The notes under the pieces are model-generated. The model was not told the DNA's origin, made no database searches, and saw only the letters and a program-made list of their open reading frames with translations. From Coriobacteriia bacterium (GTDB lineage Bacteria > Actinomycetota > Coriobacteriia > Coriobacteriales > UBA8131), in contig WRNE01000020.1 of the NCBI GenBank assembly GCA_009776725.1, forward strand, positions 90 through 33,395: 33,306 bases of DNA, read 5' to 3'. Shown one piece after another: positions 24,981-32,754 of this stretch. Positions within the stretch are counted from its first letter, which is position 1. Every line of letters begins with the position of its first letter. Both the position numbers and the translations under genes were made by a program.

Positions 24981-25777
24981 TGACTGCCCCCTTATAGTCG
25001 TCTCGATAGCGATTCATGAGATGCATTATAAAGGCTTTGAGTCTTATTTGGATTAGCCATGTGATTGAGCGATTGGCATAGAGCGGGTCGTGAACGATAT
25101 CAATATATTAACCGGATATCCTACATCAGGCATATGAAGCTATTAAAGTCCAGCTTATGTAAAGAAAGCAAAATCAAATGATAATTCAAACGGTCAAATG
25201 ACTTGGTTCAGCACTAATAGAAAAAACTAAGCCAAGTAGGTCGAATAAATCCTGTACTCGATTGAAAGGGAACCTTTCCGAGACATGATATATTGCAACT
25301 AGAACCAAGATTTTCCGTATGAATTCTTCAAAACTTTTTCTTGTCGAGTATAAAGTTTCGTGATCTTTTATATCTCTATCAGCTCATTATAAGTAGCAAA
25401 CTGTTATTCCAACCTTCCTCCAAAACACCAAAACAACACCCCAAAAAGAAAGGCCGCACACGAGTGAGCGACCTCCTCCGCTCGCCGCTTCTCAAATGTT
25501 CACGGGAGCTCTATCCAGGCTAAGATAAACTATTTCTGGACTATTGTCTATATTAGTTACTAATAATGTGGACAAGTGTCCGGGATGTAAATCTACATCT
25601 CGATCGCACCACTAGTCGCATGTATCCGAACTTATCGCACCAAAACGCTATATGGCCTATGTCATACTGATCAACCGGTATACTGAAACTGGCTGGTGTA
25701 TTCACCCTGGATATGTGCCCTTTATGTTGTATGGTGCGATTAGTTTGCGAATGTCCCGTTAATAATCTCTTGTCGCG
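24981..25777. other. AT-rich gene-poor region with ATCGCACCA repeats
   Basis: Nearly 800 bases without a convincing gene. A 60-codon plus-strand frame (25341-25523) has no family or ribosome binding site. The word ATCGCACCA occurs at 25603 and again near 25634, and inverted as TGGTGCGAT at 25732-25740; the first and last copies extend imperfectly into flanking TAGTCGCA and TAGTTTGCGA. A minus-strand TATAAT (25025-25030) may serve the YffB-like gene. The region could be the remnant of a lost element. Confidence 0.5.
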
Positions 25778-26137
25778 TCATATAGACTTGCCTTTTGTGT
25801 AAGTGCCGCCGGTATTGTCGTCGTTCAGTGTTCCATCGAGTTCAATAAGCAAGCATTTCACAAGCTCCATGCAAACAGGCCGATGCCGTATCCCTTTTGG
25901 AACGATAATCAAATCGCCTTGGCTCAGCGAAACCAACCCGTCTTCAAGCTCAATCGAAAACGAGCCCTCAATAACAAAGAATAGTTCATCGGAATTATCA
26001 TGGATGTGGAAATCCAAAGTCCGGTTCTCAGCTTGCAATACATTCAGCATATGGTTGTTCAGATGGCCGACTTGAAGGTATTGAAACAAGTCGCCAACGC
26101 TGTTTACCTTTTCCAATAGGTTTATTTTCTGTATCAT
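25778..26137 (-). CDS. Small cupin-domain protein
   Basis: A 119-residue single-domain cupin. The first cupin motif is FHIHDNSDELFFVIEGSFSIEL (about 43-64), with two His and a Glu as likely metal ligands, and the second is GDLIIVPKGIRHRPVC (about 74-89), with a further His. These small beta-barrels bind a divalent metal and act as isomerases, dioxygenases or sugar- or ligand-sensing proteins; the specific role cannot be read here. TTGGGGAG lies about 8 bases before the ATG. It stands alone between two gene-poor stretches, in DNA that is more AT-rich than the rest of the window. Confidence 0.85.
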   Translation of the reverse strand: MIQKINLLEKVNSVGDLFQYLQVGHLNNHMLNVLQAENRTLDFHIHDNSDELFFVIEGSFSIELEDGLVSLSQGDLIIVPKGIRHRPVCMELVKCLLIELDGTLNDDNTGGTYTKGKSI

Positions 26138-26523
26138 TTGCTACTCCCCAATAATCATTAAAGTACACCCTTGTCGTGTATACCGTTAAATTCCTAATAG
26201 AGTATTCACTCCCATGTTTCGAAATCAAGTTTGCTGTTTGTGACTACGACGACAACCTCGCGCCCCATGACAAAGTGTTTCTGATTTTGCTCTCGGCGAT
26301 CGTAGCTTTTACTCACAGCATAATGTTTATACATGCGTAGTAAGACTTAGTATAGTAATGCTGATCTTTCAGTATGATTTCATAAGTATCAACGCACCCA
26401 ATATTTCACAGAGTTAAACTCGACCTATTCAAGAGGAGAAACACAAACGCGAACGCCTCATAGACGAAAAGATTCGGATCGGGTTTGCAGATATTACTGT
26501 ATGGAGTTCGCATGACACCCTAA
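26138..26523. other. Gene-free spacer between cupin gene and tRNA-Ser
   Basis: I see no gene, repeat or clear promoter. It lies on the 3' side of the tRNA, the usual place where integrative elements insert, but no second copy of the tRNA 3' end is visible within the window. Confidence 0.5.
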
Positions 26524-26614
26524 TGGCGGAGAGCCGGGGATTCGAACCCCGGAACGGGTTGTGCCCGTTACTCGCTTAGCAGGCGAGCACCTTCGGCCTC
26601 TCGGTCAGCTCTCC
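26524..26614 (-). tRNA. tRNA-Ser(GCU)
   Basis: The minus strand folds as a serine tRNA. The acceptor arms GGAGAGC (5') and GCTCTCC (3') are exactly complementary, the anticodon loop CTGCTAA gives anticodon GCU, a long variable arm (ACGGGC...CCCGT) is present as expected for Ser, and the T loop is GGTTCGAATCC. The 3' CCA is encoded (TGG at 26524-26526 on the plus strand). It reads AGC and AGU codons. It lies 77 bases beyond the last gene of the type VII operon on the same strand. Confidence 0.97.
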
Positions 26615-26690
26615 ACATGGATGATTAAGCATGATACCACAGCAAAGACAAATTGCATTGAAAATGCTTAAGGAGGCAGGATGTTTATGA

Positions 26691-26984
26691 TCAGTCTATT
26701 TGTTTTTCCTGGTCAATCTTACGCAAGGTCTCTTGGAATGCCTGCTCTTCGTCGTCGCTATAGCCTAAAAAGAAGACCTGTGCAATTTGGTCGTGGTTAA
26801 AAAGGTACATGTATTCCTCATTGAGGTTGCCTTCGGGATACAAGCAAGCAATATAGTCCCATTCCGCATCGTTCGAGACCTGCTTTTGCTTGCGGCCGTA
26901 TATCATAACCCGCTTTTTGCCTTCATGCAGCAAAACAACTGACCCTATAGGCAGGTATTTATCATCAATCGGTGTTGCTTCCAT
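26691..26984 (-). CDS. DUF4176 domain protein (type VII secretion accessory)
   Basis: A 97-residue protein with the DUF4176 signature LPIGSVVLLHEGKKRVMIYGRKQ (11-33), a short beta-rich domain of unknown function. From general knowledge, DUF4176 genes are common in type VII secretion and LXG-toxin loci, where they lie among substrates and helper genes. Here it is the last of five minus-strand genes headed by a WXG100 protein, which fits that context. The upstream stop is 7 bases before its ATG and GGAAGG overlaps that gap. The C-terminus is acidic and helical. It is likely to help handle or target the neighbouring secreted protein. Confidence 0.82.
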   Translation of the reverse strand: MEATPIDDKYLPIGSVVLLHEGKKRVMIYGRKQKQVSNDAEWDYIACLYPEGNLNEEYMYLFNHDQIAQVFFLGYSDDEEQAFQETLRKIDQEKQID

Positions 26985-26991
26985 AGTTTAC

Positions 26992-27777
26992 TTACCTTCC
27001 TTCAAAGTCAATGATCTGCTCTAGGAGGCTTGAACGTGAGAAACTCTCAATTACACCATAGTTCCCATCTGGCGATGCGATAAAACGCAGCATTACCTGC
27101 AACCGAGGGAGAATCTTCGCCTTTATGCCACCGAGCTTGATGTCTGATGAGCGAACCACGTCTATGACAATGGCATCGCTGCTGTTGACCAGCTCGCTTA
27201 TCAGCTCGGAAAGCTCAGTCGGGCTCATGTTCAGCTGCTGAGCGTAAGCGTCTAACTGGTCGATCTCGCCGTCACAGCAATAAGCAAGCAGCTTTTCGAC
27301 CTCGTCCATCTCGTTAGCGTATTTAAAGCTTTCATGGGGATAAGCCCCAGTACTCTCCAAAGAGAAGCCTTTGAGGAATATGTCGTTGCTCTGGCTGATT
27401 GTCGGAAACCAGGAAAGTAGAAACTGCGATGCATCGGCTCGCGCCAGTAGGGAGACTCCATTAGTGTCTGCAAAACATAAAACTGCATCATATTCGGGCC
27501 CTTGTTCAGTAAAGCGAGCGCTGTGGTAAAGTACCTTCTCACTACTAAAGAGTGGCTGAAGGGCAGTTCCCAAGTCATGGCTGATCTCGACGCTATCGTC
27601 AGTAAATGTGATGTTTCCGGCTTTTTGCTGTCGTTCGACGAAGTCTTTGTAATGGGTATCGCGTTCTTCAGGCTCAAGCTGGGCGAGGGGGTCAGCGACA
27701 ATCGTCGGCAAAGCAGAGCCGACGATCAAGAAGATGAAGACCAAGTCTTCGTCACTTAGTAGAAAAACATTACTCAT
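26992..27777 (-). CDS. Unknown protein in type VII operon, possibly EspG-like
   Basis: This protein of about 261 residues has no signal peptide. The sequence alternates helices and strands, with segments such as LSDEDLVFIFLIVGSALPTIVADPL near the start and LTPTELSELISELVNS-like SPTELSELISELVNSS near residue 185. The length, the LxxxELxxLxxxxG...LP pattern at the N-terminus and the position after a WXG100 gene recall EspG-type chaperones, which bind secreted pairs and keep them competent for export; this resemblance is inference by eye, not an identified family. The start could be the ATG at 27777 or the GTG at 27789, neither with a good ribosome binding site. It follows the presumed effector by about 35 bases. 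Confidence 0.65.
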   Translation of the reverse strand: MSNVFLLSDEDLVFIFLIVGSALPTIVADPLAQLEPEERDTHYKDFVERQQKAGNITFTDDSVEISHDLGTALQPLFSSEKVLYHSARFTEQGPEYDAVLCFADTNGVSLLARADASQFLLSWFPTISQSNDIFLKGFSLESTGAYPHESFKYANEMDEVEKLLAYCCDGEIDQLDAYAQQLNMSPTELSELISELVNSSDAIVIDVVRSSDIKLGGIKAKILPRLQVMLRFIASPDGNYGVIESFSRSSLLEQIIDFEGR

Positions 27778-27812
27778 ATGCCACGACACATGGACTGAAG
27801 AGGCAGCTTAAA

Positions 27813-29072
27813 CTAGCCATCCGGGAAAAGCTGGTCGTAGTACTGATGGTAGTATTGGTTTCTAGTATAATCGAAAAGCTCGTCGTATAGCTCTTCGGTT
27901 GCTTTTGAAAGACCAATAGAAATAAGAATACCAACAACTGGTGCTAGTGGGCCAGCTACTGTGCCAATGGCTTTTCCAGCTACATCTGAGCCTTTTGAAA
28001 TCAGTTGATCAGAGAATGCTTCATTTGCTGCCATCAAGAGAGCATTTGCTACTTTGACATCCTCCGGTAGATATGGGTTGCGGTTGTACTCTTCGATATA
28101 AGCCTGTATTTCTGAGTATAGACTATCTAGTAACGAAGGATTATTTCCTGTATCCAATCCATAAAACTCTGACAGCTTCTCCAAAAATGTAGCTATTTCG
28201 AGTGAGTCCTCTATGATAACGCAATCTAAAGTCGCTTGGCTGTACGCCCAAGAGGCGGTGGGGCAGTTGACGCTGTCAAGTTGGTCGTTTAGGTAGTCGC
28301 TTTCGTACTTGGGAACGTTCAAATTAACAAACCATCCATTTATAGCAGGGAATACAAATGGGTGGTCGGTGACTGCCTCGGCAGCTTCCGGTAGATCCAT
28401 ATTGCCAAAAATACCTTGGGCGATGCTTTGATCGTAGTTAAAGCCGTCTAAGCCCAATGCAAACAATATCTGCCTGTAGTTAAAATCATCACGGCTCAAT
28501 AGCTCAAGCATTGGCGGTATGTCTGTTTCGAACTTTTTTACATTGTCAGCATACTCGATGTAACTGCTTTTAAAGTCGCCTATCCTTTGGTGGCTGTTTT
28601 CAATCTCCCTGATTATGTCGGAAAAGGACACCTTCAATACTTGGTAGTAGATTGATTTACCCTTCTCCTCGAGGATGGGCAGATCATCTTTTAAGCCACT
28701 TAGAAAATCTTGAACAGAGGCTACTTGCCAAAAGTCCTGTTCAGTGAAATAGATTATGTCACTGGGCGGTCCAAACGCAGCGACACTGGCAGCAATCAAG
28801 TCATATCGCAATCGCATGATATCAATGGAATTCGAGATTATTCCTAGAAGCAGCTCGACATAAAGCATTTTGTCGTATATTTTCATTGCCTCTTCTATCC
28901 AAAACAAGAACATCTCATAAAAAGCAATGCTAGCGCTTCCTAACCATCCATACTCAGAGAGCTCCCGAACAGCTTTATCGCATTTGAGCACCTCTTCATC
29001 AAAGCTGGCAAAAAGTTCAGAATGCTTCTGTCTAGCATCTTGTAATTTCGATAATGATATTTTAAATGCCAT
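27813..29072 (-). CDS. Candidate type VII secreted effector with WXG-like N-terminus
   Basis: This 419-residue protein opens with a helical segment carrying a WLG motif (43-45, in YGWLGSASIAFYEMF), the helix-turn-helix signature of WXG100/LXG-type secretion domains. The middle is helical without a known enzyme motif. Near the C-terminus (about 360-390) a hydrophobic glycine-rich stretch GKAIGTVAGPLAPVVGILISIG could insert in a membrane, followed by a tyrosine-rich acidic end. I do not recognise an effector family. The start at 29072 follows CGGAG by 7 bases and overlaps the preceding gene by 11 bases, indicating translational coupling; an in-frame ATG at 29087 is less likely. No immunity gene is obvious, so toxin function is not established. 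Confidence 0.7.
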   Translation of the reverse strand: MAFKISLSKLQDARQKHSELFASFDEEVLKCDKAVRELSEYGWLGSASIAFYEMFLFWIEEAMKIYDKMLYVELLLGIISNSIDIMRLRYDLIAASVAAFGPPSDIIYFTEQDFWQVASVQDFLSGLKDDLPILEEKGKSIYYQVLKVSFSDIIREIENSHQRIGDFKSSYIEYADNVKKFETDIPPMLELLSRDDFNYRQILFALGLDGFNYDQSIAQGIFGNMDLPEAAEAVTDHPFVFPAINGWFVNLNVPKYESDYLNDQLDSVNCPTASWAYSQATLDCVIIEDSLEIATFLEKLSEFYGLDTGNNPSLLDSLYSEIQAYIEEYNRNPYLPEDVKVANALLMAANEAFSDQLISKGSDVAGKAIGTVAGPLAPVVGILISIGLSKATEELYDELFDYTRNQYYHQYYDQLFPDG

Positions 29073-29385
29073 ATCTAGGCTCCGCATGGTGACGATGGTC
29101 TTCTCTTCGCAAATACTCTTTGGCTATCTCTAGCGAACTGATATATGAGTCTATCACTTGGTAGGCTTCATCAAAGTTTACCTTTTGGATGCAATCCTTG
29201 ATATTTGGGATCATATCTACGCGGCTCGGCAAAAGAGCGTCGTCAGCAAGGTTTGCTATCGACTGACAATAATCACGGTATACGTCTAGGTAAAAATCAT
29301 GCCGCTTCAAGTGATTCTTAATATCCTCAGCAGCATTTATTGCGTTACTGCATTGATGAATCTGGTTACATTTACATTCACTCAT
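29062..29385 (-). CDS. Small helical partner protein in type VII operon
   Basis: A helical protein of about 107 residues with a Cys-rich start (ECKCNQIHQC) and an acidic-to-basic helical body. I know no family by eye. The gene lies 39 bases after the WXG100 gene and overlaps the effector start by 11 bases, so it is almost certainly co-translated with them. By analogy with LXG loci, which carry one or two small helical targeting partners for each effector, it may be the effector's co-secreted helper. The start is the ATG at 29385 with GGGA 7 bases upstream; an earlier ATG at 29397 is possible. Confidence 0.6.
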   Translation of the reverse strand: MSECKCNQIHQCSNAINAAEDIKNHLKRHDFYLDVYRDYCQSIANLADDALLPSRVDMIPNIKDCIQKVNFDEAYQVIDSYISSLEIAKEYLRREDHRHHAEPRYGI

Positions 29386-29424
29386 GTCTATTCCCATCAA
29401 ACGTTCTAGAACTCTTTCGGTAAG

Positions 29425-29709
29425 TCAATTTGCTAGTGCGGTATCTACTGCGTTCATTTTCTCATAGGACTGTGACAAGTCATCAAGTAATACCAACAAG
29501 CCACCGTTGAGCTTGTTAAGGTGAGCGGCGAGCGATTGGGACGCTGCCTCGAAGGCGGTCGCGCTCTGACCCTCCCAATCGTCTAAGAGAAGTCCATGTG
29601 ACTCTAAGAGATCAGTTCTGACTTGTGTAAGAGCGTCAAAAGCTGCATTTAACTTGTTATAAGCCACGCCCATATGTTCTTCGCTATATTGAATTAAATT
29701 TTGATCCAC
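29425..29709 (-). CDS. WXG100-family protein
   Basis: A 94-residue helical hairpin protein of the WXG100 (ESAT-6-like) type, with the WEG turn at residues 45-47 (LLDDWEGQSATAFE) and two long amphipathic helices on either side. Such proteins are secreted as dimers by type VII systems. The preferred start is the GTG at 29709, 5 bases after AGAGGAG; a TTG at 29724 is in frame but would place this site inside the gene. A YxxxD/E export signal is not clearly present (YEKMN near the end). It is the first gene of a five-gene operon behind a good promoter. No EccC/EssC ATPase is in the window. Confidence 0.88.
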   Translation of the reverse strand: MDQNLIQYSEEHMGVAYNKLNAAFDALTQVRTDLLESHGLLLDDWEGQSATAFEAASQSLAAHLNKLNGGLLVLLDDLSQSYEKMNAVDTALAN

Positions 29710-29776
29710 AACTGCTCCTCTCAACAGTCAATAGAAACATGTCTCCATGAAATATACAATATGTTACGAGAATCAG

Positions 29777-29806
29777 ATTATATCCAAATGGAGTTAGCTA
29801 TGTCAC
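29777..29806 (-). promoter_or_regulatory. Promoter of the type VII operon
   Basis: -35 GTGACA (29801-29806) and -10 TATAAT (29777-29782) with an 18-base spacer on the minus strand, about 65 bases before the WXG100 start. Confidence 0.65.
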
Positions 29807-30109
29807 TCTACTTTGGCGTGATATGGAATTTGTAGCTTTTTAGACATTAATTGATTGATATACAAAACCCCCACATAATTCCAGGGGGAAGATCAGATCT
29901 TTCTACCCTATGCCTGATGTCTGGCGGCTGGTTATGCAAGCACATATAAAGGTTCTAACCAGGAGCACCAAGAGCTCGCTTTCGTTGTTAATCTTATGCC
30001 CTAAAGTATGTCTCCGAGAGACTGCCCAAGACGTCTACAATTGGAGGAGCATTTGTGCTTTTATAGGCTCTGACTGGCTATCCATTAGACAGGCGCGTGG
30101 CTCCCCTGC
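29807..30109. other. Spacer with no recognised gene
   Basis: A 73-codon plus-strand frame (29910-30131) lacks a ribosome binding site and overlaps the terminator of the next gene; it is not called. No other feature is seen. Confidence 0.5.
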
Positions 30110-30139
30110 AAAAAAAGGGCGGCTTCGTTAAAGCCGCCC
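30110..30139 (-). terminator. Rho-independent terminator of surface protein gene
   Basis: On the minus strand GGGCGGCTT (30131-30139) pairs with AAGCCGCCC (30117-30125), 9 bp with a 5-base loop, followed by seven T (30110-30116). It lies 24 bases beyond the surface-protein stop. Confidence 0.93.
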
Positions 30140-30163
30140 AAAGAAACACTTGTGCATAAGACC

Positions 30164-32596
30164 TTAGTCAAGCTTGACACTTCGGCGCGACCTAACCAGT
30201 CCTGCTCCTAGCACTATAAACAAGGCACCTAGCCAAAGCAGCAGGCTGGCTGCATCGCCGGTGGGCGGGGTAGTAGGCTTGGTCGGATCGGTTGGGCCAG
30301 ACGGTGAGTTGTCAGCAACCCAGACGAAGTTTTCATCGTCGGTGTAGGTCAGGTAGCCGGGCTTGGTAGTAGGTGAAGTGTTGTCGCCAGGGCTGAACAA
30401 TTTGACATCGATGGAGCCAGAACCAATTATCGAAGAGCCTAAGGCGATGTAGTTGTCCGGAGCATCGATAATACCGTCGATGGTCACAAAGCTCTCGTCA
30501 TAAGCCAAGATACCGTTGGTGCCAGAGACCACATCGCCTTTGACCCAGGCAGTGCTCTTGTATTCAACCGTCAATGCGTAGCTCGTGCTTTTATCCAAAT
30601 TGGCTGTAGAAACATTGCCTTCGACAACCAGGTCGCTTTGGGCTCGCACGCCGACTAGCGAGTTGTCACCACTCAGCACAATGTTGCCCCCGACATTGAG
30701 GCTGGAGCCAAAAATCACAACTGTATTAGCAGCTCCGGTGACATTGCCGCCGATAGTCACATCGGAAAAGTCAAATACTAAGACAGAGTCGCCAGAAGTA
30801 TAGCTGCCGGCGCTTACATTCCCGGTTATGTCTACTTTTGAGAAGAACACCATAAGGCCAGACTTACTAGCTATGACGTCGCCTTCGACTTTAACCTTGG
30901 CTTGATATGCATAGATTCCTAAATTGTCGGCAAAGACATCGCCTTTGACTGTCACCTCGACAGACGAATCTGCATCATCTCCACCGTCTGCATCAATACC
31001 GTTTTCACCAGCTTTGACGTCGCCTTCAACGGTGACCAATGCATTACGTCTGGCGTGGATGCCGAGTCCGTCTGACTCTATGCTGCCGCCGACTTCGACA
31101 ATCGAGCCGTAATCGGCGTTTACACCCGTGCTGCCGCTCGTGACATTGCCGGTGACAGTAATACTTGCTCCGCCCAAGCCAGTTACACCTGAATTTGCTG
31201 CATTAATATTGCCATTGACCAGCACCTCTGCGCCATTTCCGGCCCAAAGCTCGCCGTTATGGAACACCAGGTCCCCGTTGAACACAACCTTGCTGCCGCC
31301 TGTCCCGTTATAGTCGATCGCAACCCAGGGCATGTTCAAATAATCCGAGCAGCCATTAAAAGTGACTTCGGTGCCGTCTTCGATATAGAAATAACTTCCA
31401 GCAAAATCCAGCGTACGGTTAGCGGCTCCAGGATAAGGGCCGCTATTGTCCAGCGTGAACTGCTTGCCGTTGTTGACCGTCAGTGTGCTGAACAGCGTCA
31501 GGTTTGCCAGGAGATTGATCGTCTCCCCATTATCGACAGCTGTTAGGGCGTCATCCAGCGTCATGTAGCCGACACCGGTTCCAACAATCGTGCAGACCGG
31601 GGCAGGCTCGAGCTGGATGGTCGCTGTTGCGCCAGCATTGATATTGAAACGAATCGTCCTGCTACGGATATCACCGCCAAGCGCAGGTTGGGCATTGGTC
31701 AGCTTCCAGGCGTAGGTGCTGGTTGCATCCCTCTTTCTGACAAAATAGTCATGGCCGTCAGTAGTCGAGGTATTAGCGATCAGCAGGGTGATGTCTTCAT
31801 CCATGTAGACATCGACAGAACTGGACAAAGCCCGGCTGCCATTGTTGTTCTCAAGTGAGACCGTACCGCTGCCGATCAGGTTGATGACAGGCGTACCCGA
31901 CATATAGACTGCTGCTCCGTCCATGCCGGTGATGTTGGCTATGCCGTCGACATGAAGATCGAGCTCATGTGACGATTCCAGGCCGCTCCAGCCACCTTCT
32001 ACATTAAGGATTGCACCGCTGCCGACCCAGATGGAGCTGTTCTCTCCGCAGGAGACACAATCGGCCACGGAAGCCGCATTTAAAGTGGAGGTTCCACCGA
32101 TATAGAGGGTCCCATTGTTTTGGACGGCGCTGGTGTTGACCGTCGTCATAGCGACCAAAGTGCCGCTGCCGCCAATTGTGAGCTCAACGCCGGCATCGAC
32201 TTGCAAAGCGTGCCAGCTAGAGCTCGAAAGGATACATGCGCCAGTTATGTACAGTGTGGTATCGGCATTGACCCTCAGAGTGACCCTGTCAGATGCCGAT
32301 GTGACTTGGACATTGTCAAACCTGACAGTCGCACTGGTTGTGACTTCAATGTTAATGTTGCTGTTGGCTCCGGTGATGGTATAGTCGCCGTTTGCCTGGT
32401 TTAGCCGCAGCTGCCTGGTTGCAGCTGCGTACACCCAGCTGTCATCACCGGCAGGGCTGCTTACACTCGATGCATCCAGAGTGCTGACATCAATGCTCGC
32501 AGCTGCATAAGCCGTTGCTGGCAAGGCCACAAAAGCCGCCATAGCTAGCACCGTTCCAACTAAAAAAGCCAGCAAGCGCTTCTTTATTGTAGTCAT
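30164..32596 (-). CDS. Wall-anchored beta-helix surface protein
   Basis: An exported protein of about 810 residues. A signal peptide (cleavage near AYA-AAS) is followed by a beta-structured region (about 30-290) of the type seen in carbohydrate-binding DUF4353-like proteins, with repeated VTLRVNADTTLYITG-like strands. Then come many short repeats of about 20 residues, (V/I)xVxGxV-x(5)-GxxA (about 440-700), typical of a right-handed beta-helix. A Pro/Thr linker ends in PPTGDAAS, then a hydrophobic helix and RSRRSVKLD: a sortase sorting signal with a variant motif. The start at 32596 has AAAGGA 5 bases upstream; a GTG at 32614 is less likely. It probably binds glycans or host surfaces. It is followed by a strong terminator and preceded by a paralog. 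Confidence 0.82.
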   Translation of the reverse strand: MTTIKKRLLAFLVGTVLAMAAFVALPATAYAAASIDVSTLDASSVSSPAGDDSWVYAAATRQLRLNQANGDYTITGANSNINIEVTTSATVRFDNVQVTSASDRVTLRVNADTTLYITGACILSSSSWHALQVDAGVELTIGGSGTLVAMTTVNTSAVQNNGTLYIGGTSTLNAASVADCVSCGENSSIWVGSGAILNVEGGWSGLESSHELDLHVDGIANITGMDGAAVYMSGTPVINLIGSGTVSLENNNGSRALSSSVDVYMDEDITLLIANTSTTDGHDYFVRKRDATSTYAWKLTNAQPALGGDIRSRTIRFNINAGATATIQLEPAPVCTIVGTGVGYMTLDDALTAVDNGETINLLANLTLFSTLTVNNGKQFTLDNSGPYPGAANRTLDFAGSYFYIEDGTEVTFNGCSDYLNMPWVAIDYNGTGGSKVVFNGDLVFHNGELWAGNGAEVLVNGNINAANSGVTGLGGASITVTGNVTSGSTGVNADYGSIVEVGGSIESDGLGIHARRNALVTVEGDVKAGENGIDADGGDDADSSVEVTVKGDVFADNLGIYAYQAKVKVEGDVIASKSGLMVFFSKVDITGNVSAGSYTSGDSVLVFDFSDVTIGGNVTGAANTVVIFGSSLNVGGNIVLSGDNSLVGVRAQSDLVVEGNVSTANLDKSTSYALTVEYKSTAWVKGDVVSGTNGILAYDESFVTIDGIIDAPDNYIALGSSIIGSGSIDVKLFSPGDNTSPTTKPGYLTYTDDENFVWVADNSPSGPTDPTKPTTPPTGDAASLLLWLGALFIVLGAGLVRSRRSVKLD

Positions 32597-32633
32597 GATC
32601 GTCCTTTCCCTCACTCATACCCTGTTCGAGGAA

Positions 32634-32655
32634 TTCCAATTCTAACAGATTGGAA
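32634..32655 (-). promoter_or_regulatory. 7-bp inverted repeat before surface protein gene
   Basis: TTCCAAT (32634-32640) and ATTGGAA (32649-32655) flank an 8-base centre about 40 bases before the surface-protein start. It could be an operator; a -10-like TAGAAT lies inside it on the minus strand, but no good -35 is seen. Confidence 0.35.
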
Positions 32656-32690
32656 ACGGAATAATATCGTCCGGGAGCCTAAACCAAATA

Positions 32691-32720
32691 GTAAGGGACG
32701 ACCCATACGAGCCGTCCCAA
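32691..32720 (-). terminator. Weak stem-loop after the second surface protein gene
   Basis: GGGACG near 32695 pairs with CGTCCC near 32713, with one further imperfect pair, between the two tandem surface-protein genes. A TTACTATTT tail follows on the minus strand. Just upstream (32728-32743), ATGTGGAGAAGCCC resembles the dispersed GGAGAAAACC word. Confidence 0.4.
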
Positions 32721-32754
32721 TTAGAACTATGTGGAGAAGCCCTTGTCCGTGCTT

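Noticed and set aside
25341..25523. 60-codon plus-strand frame in the gene-poor region
   Set aside because: No start signal and no recognisable protein features.
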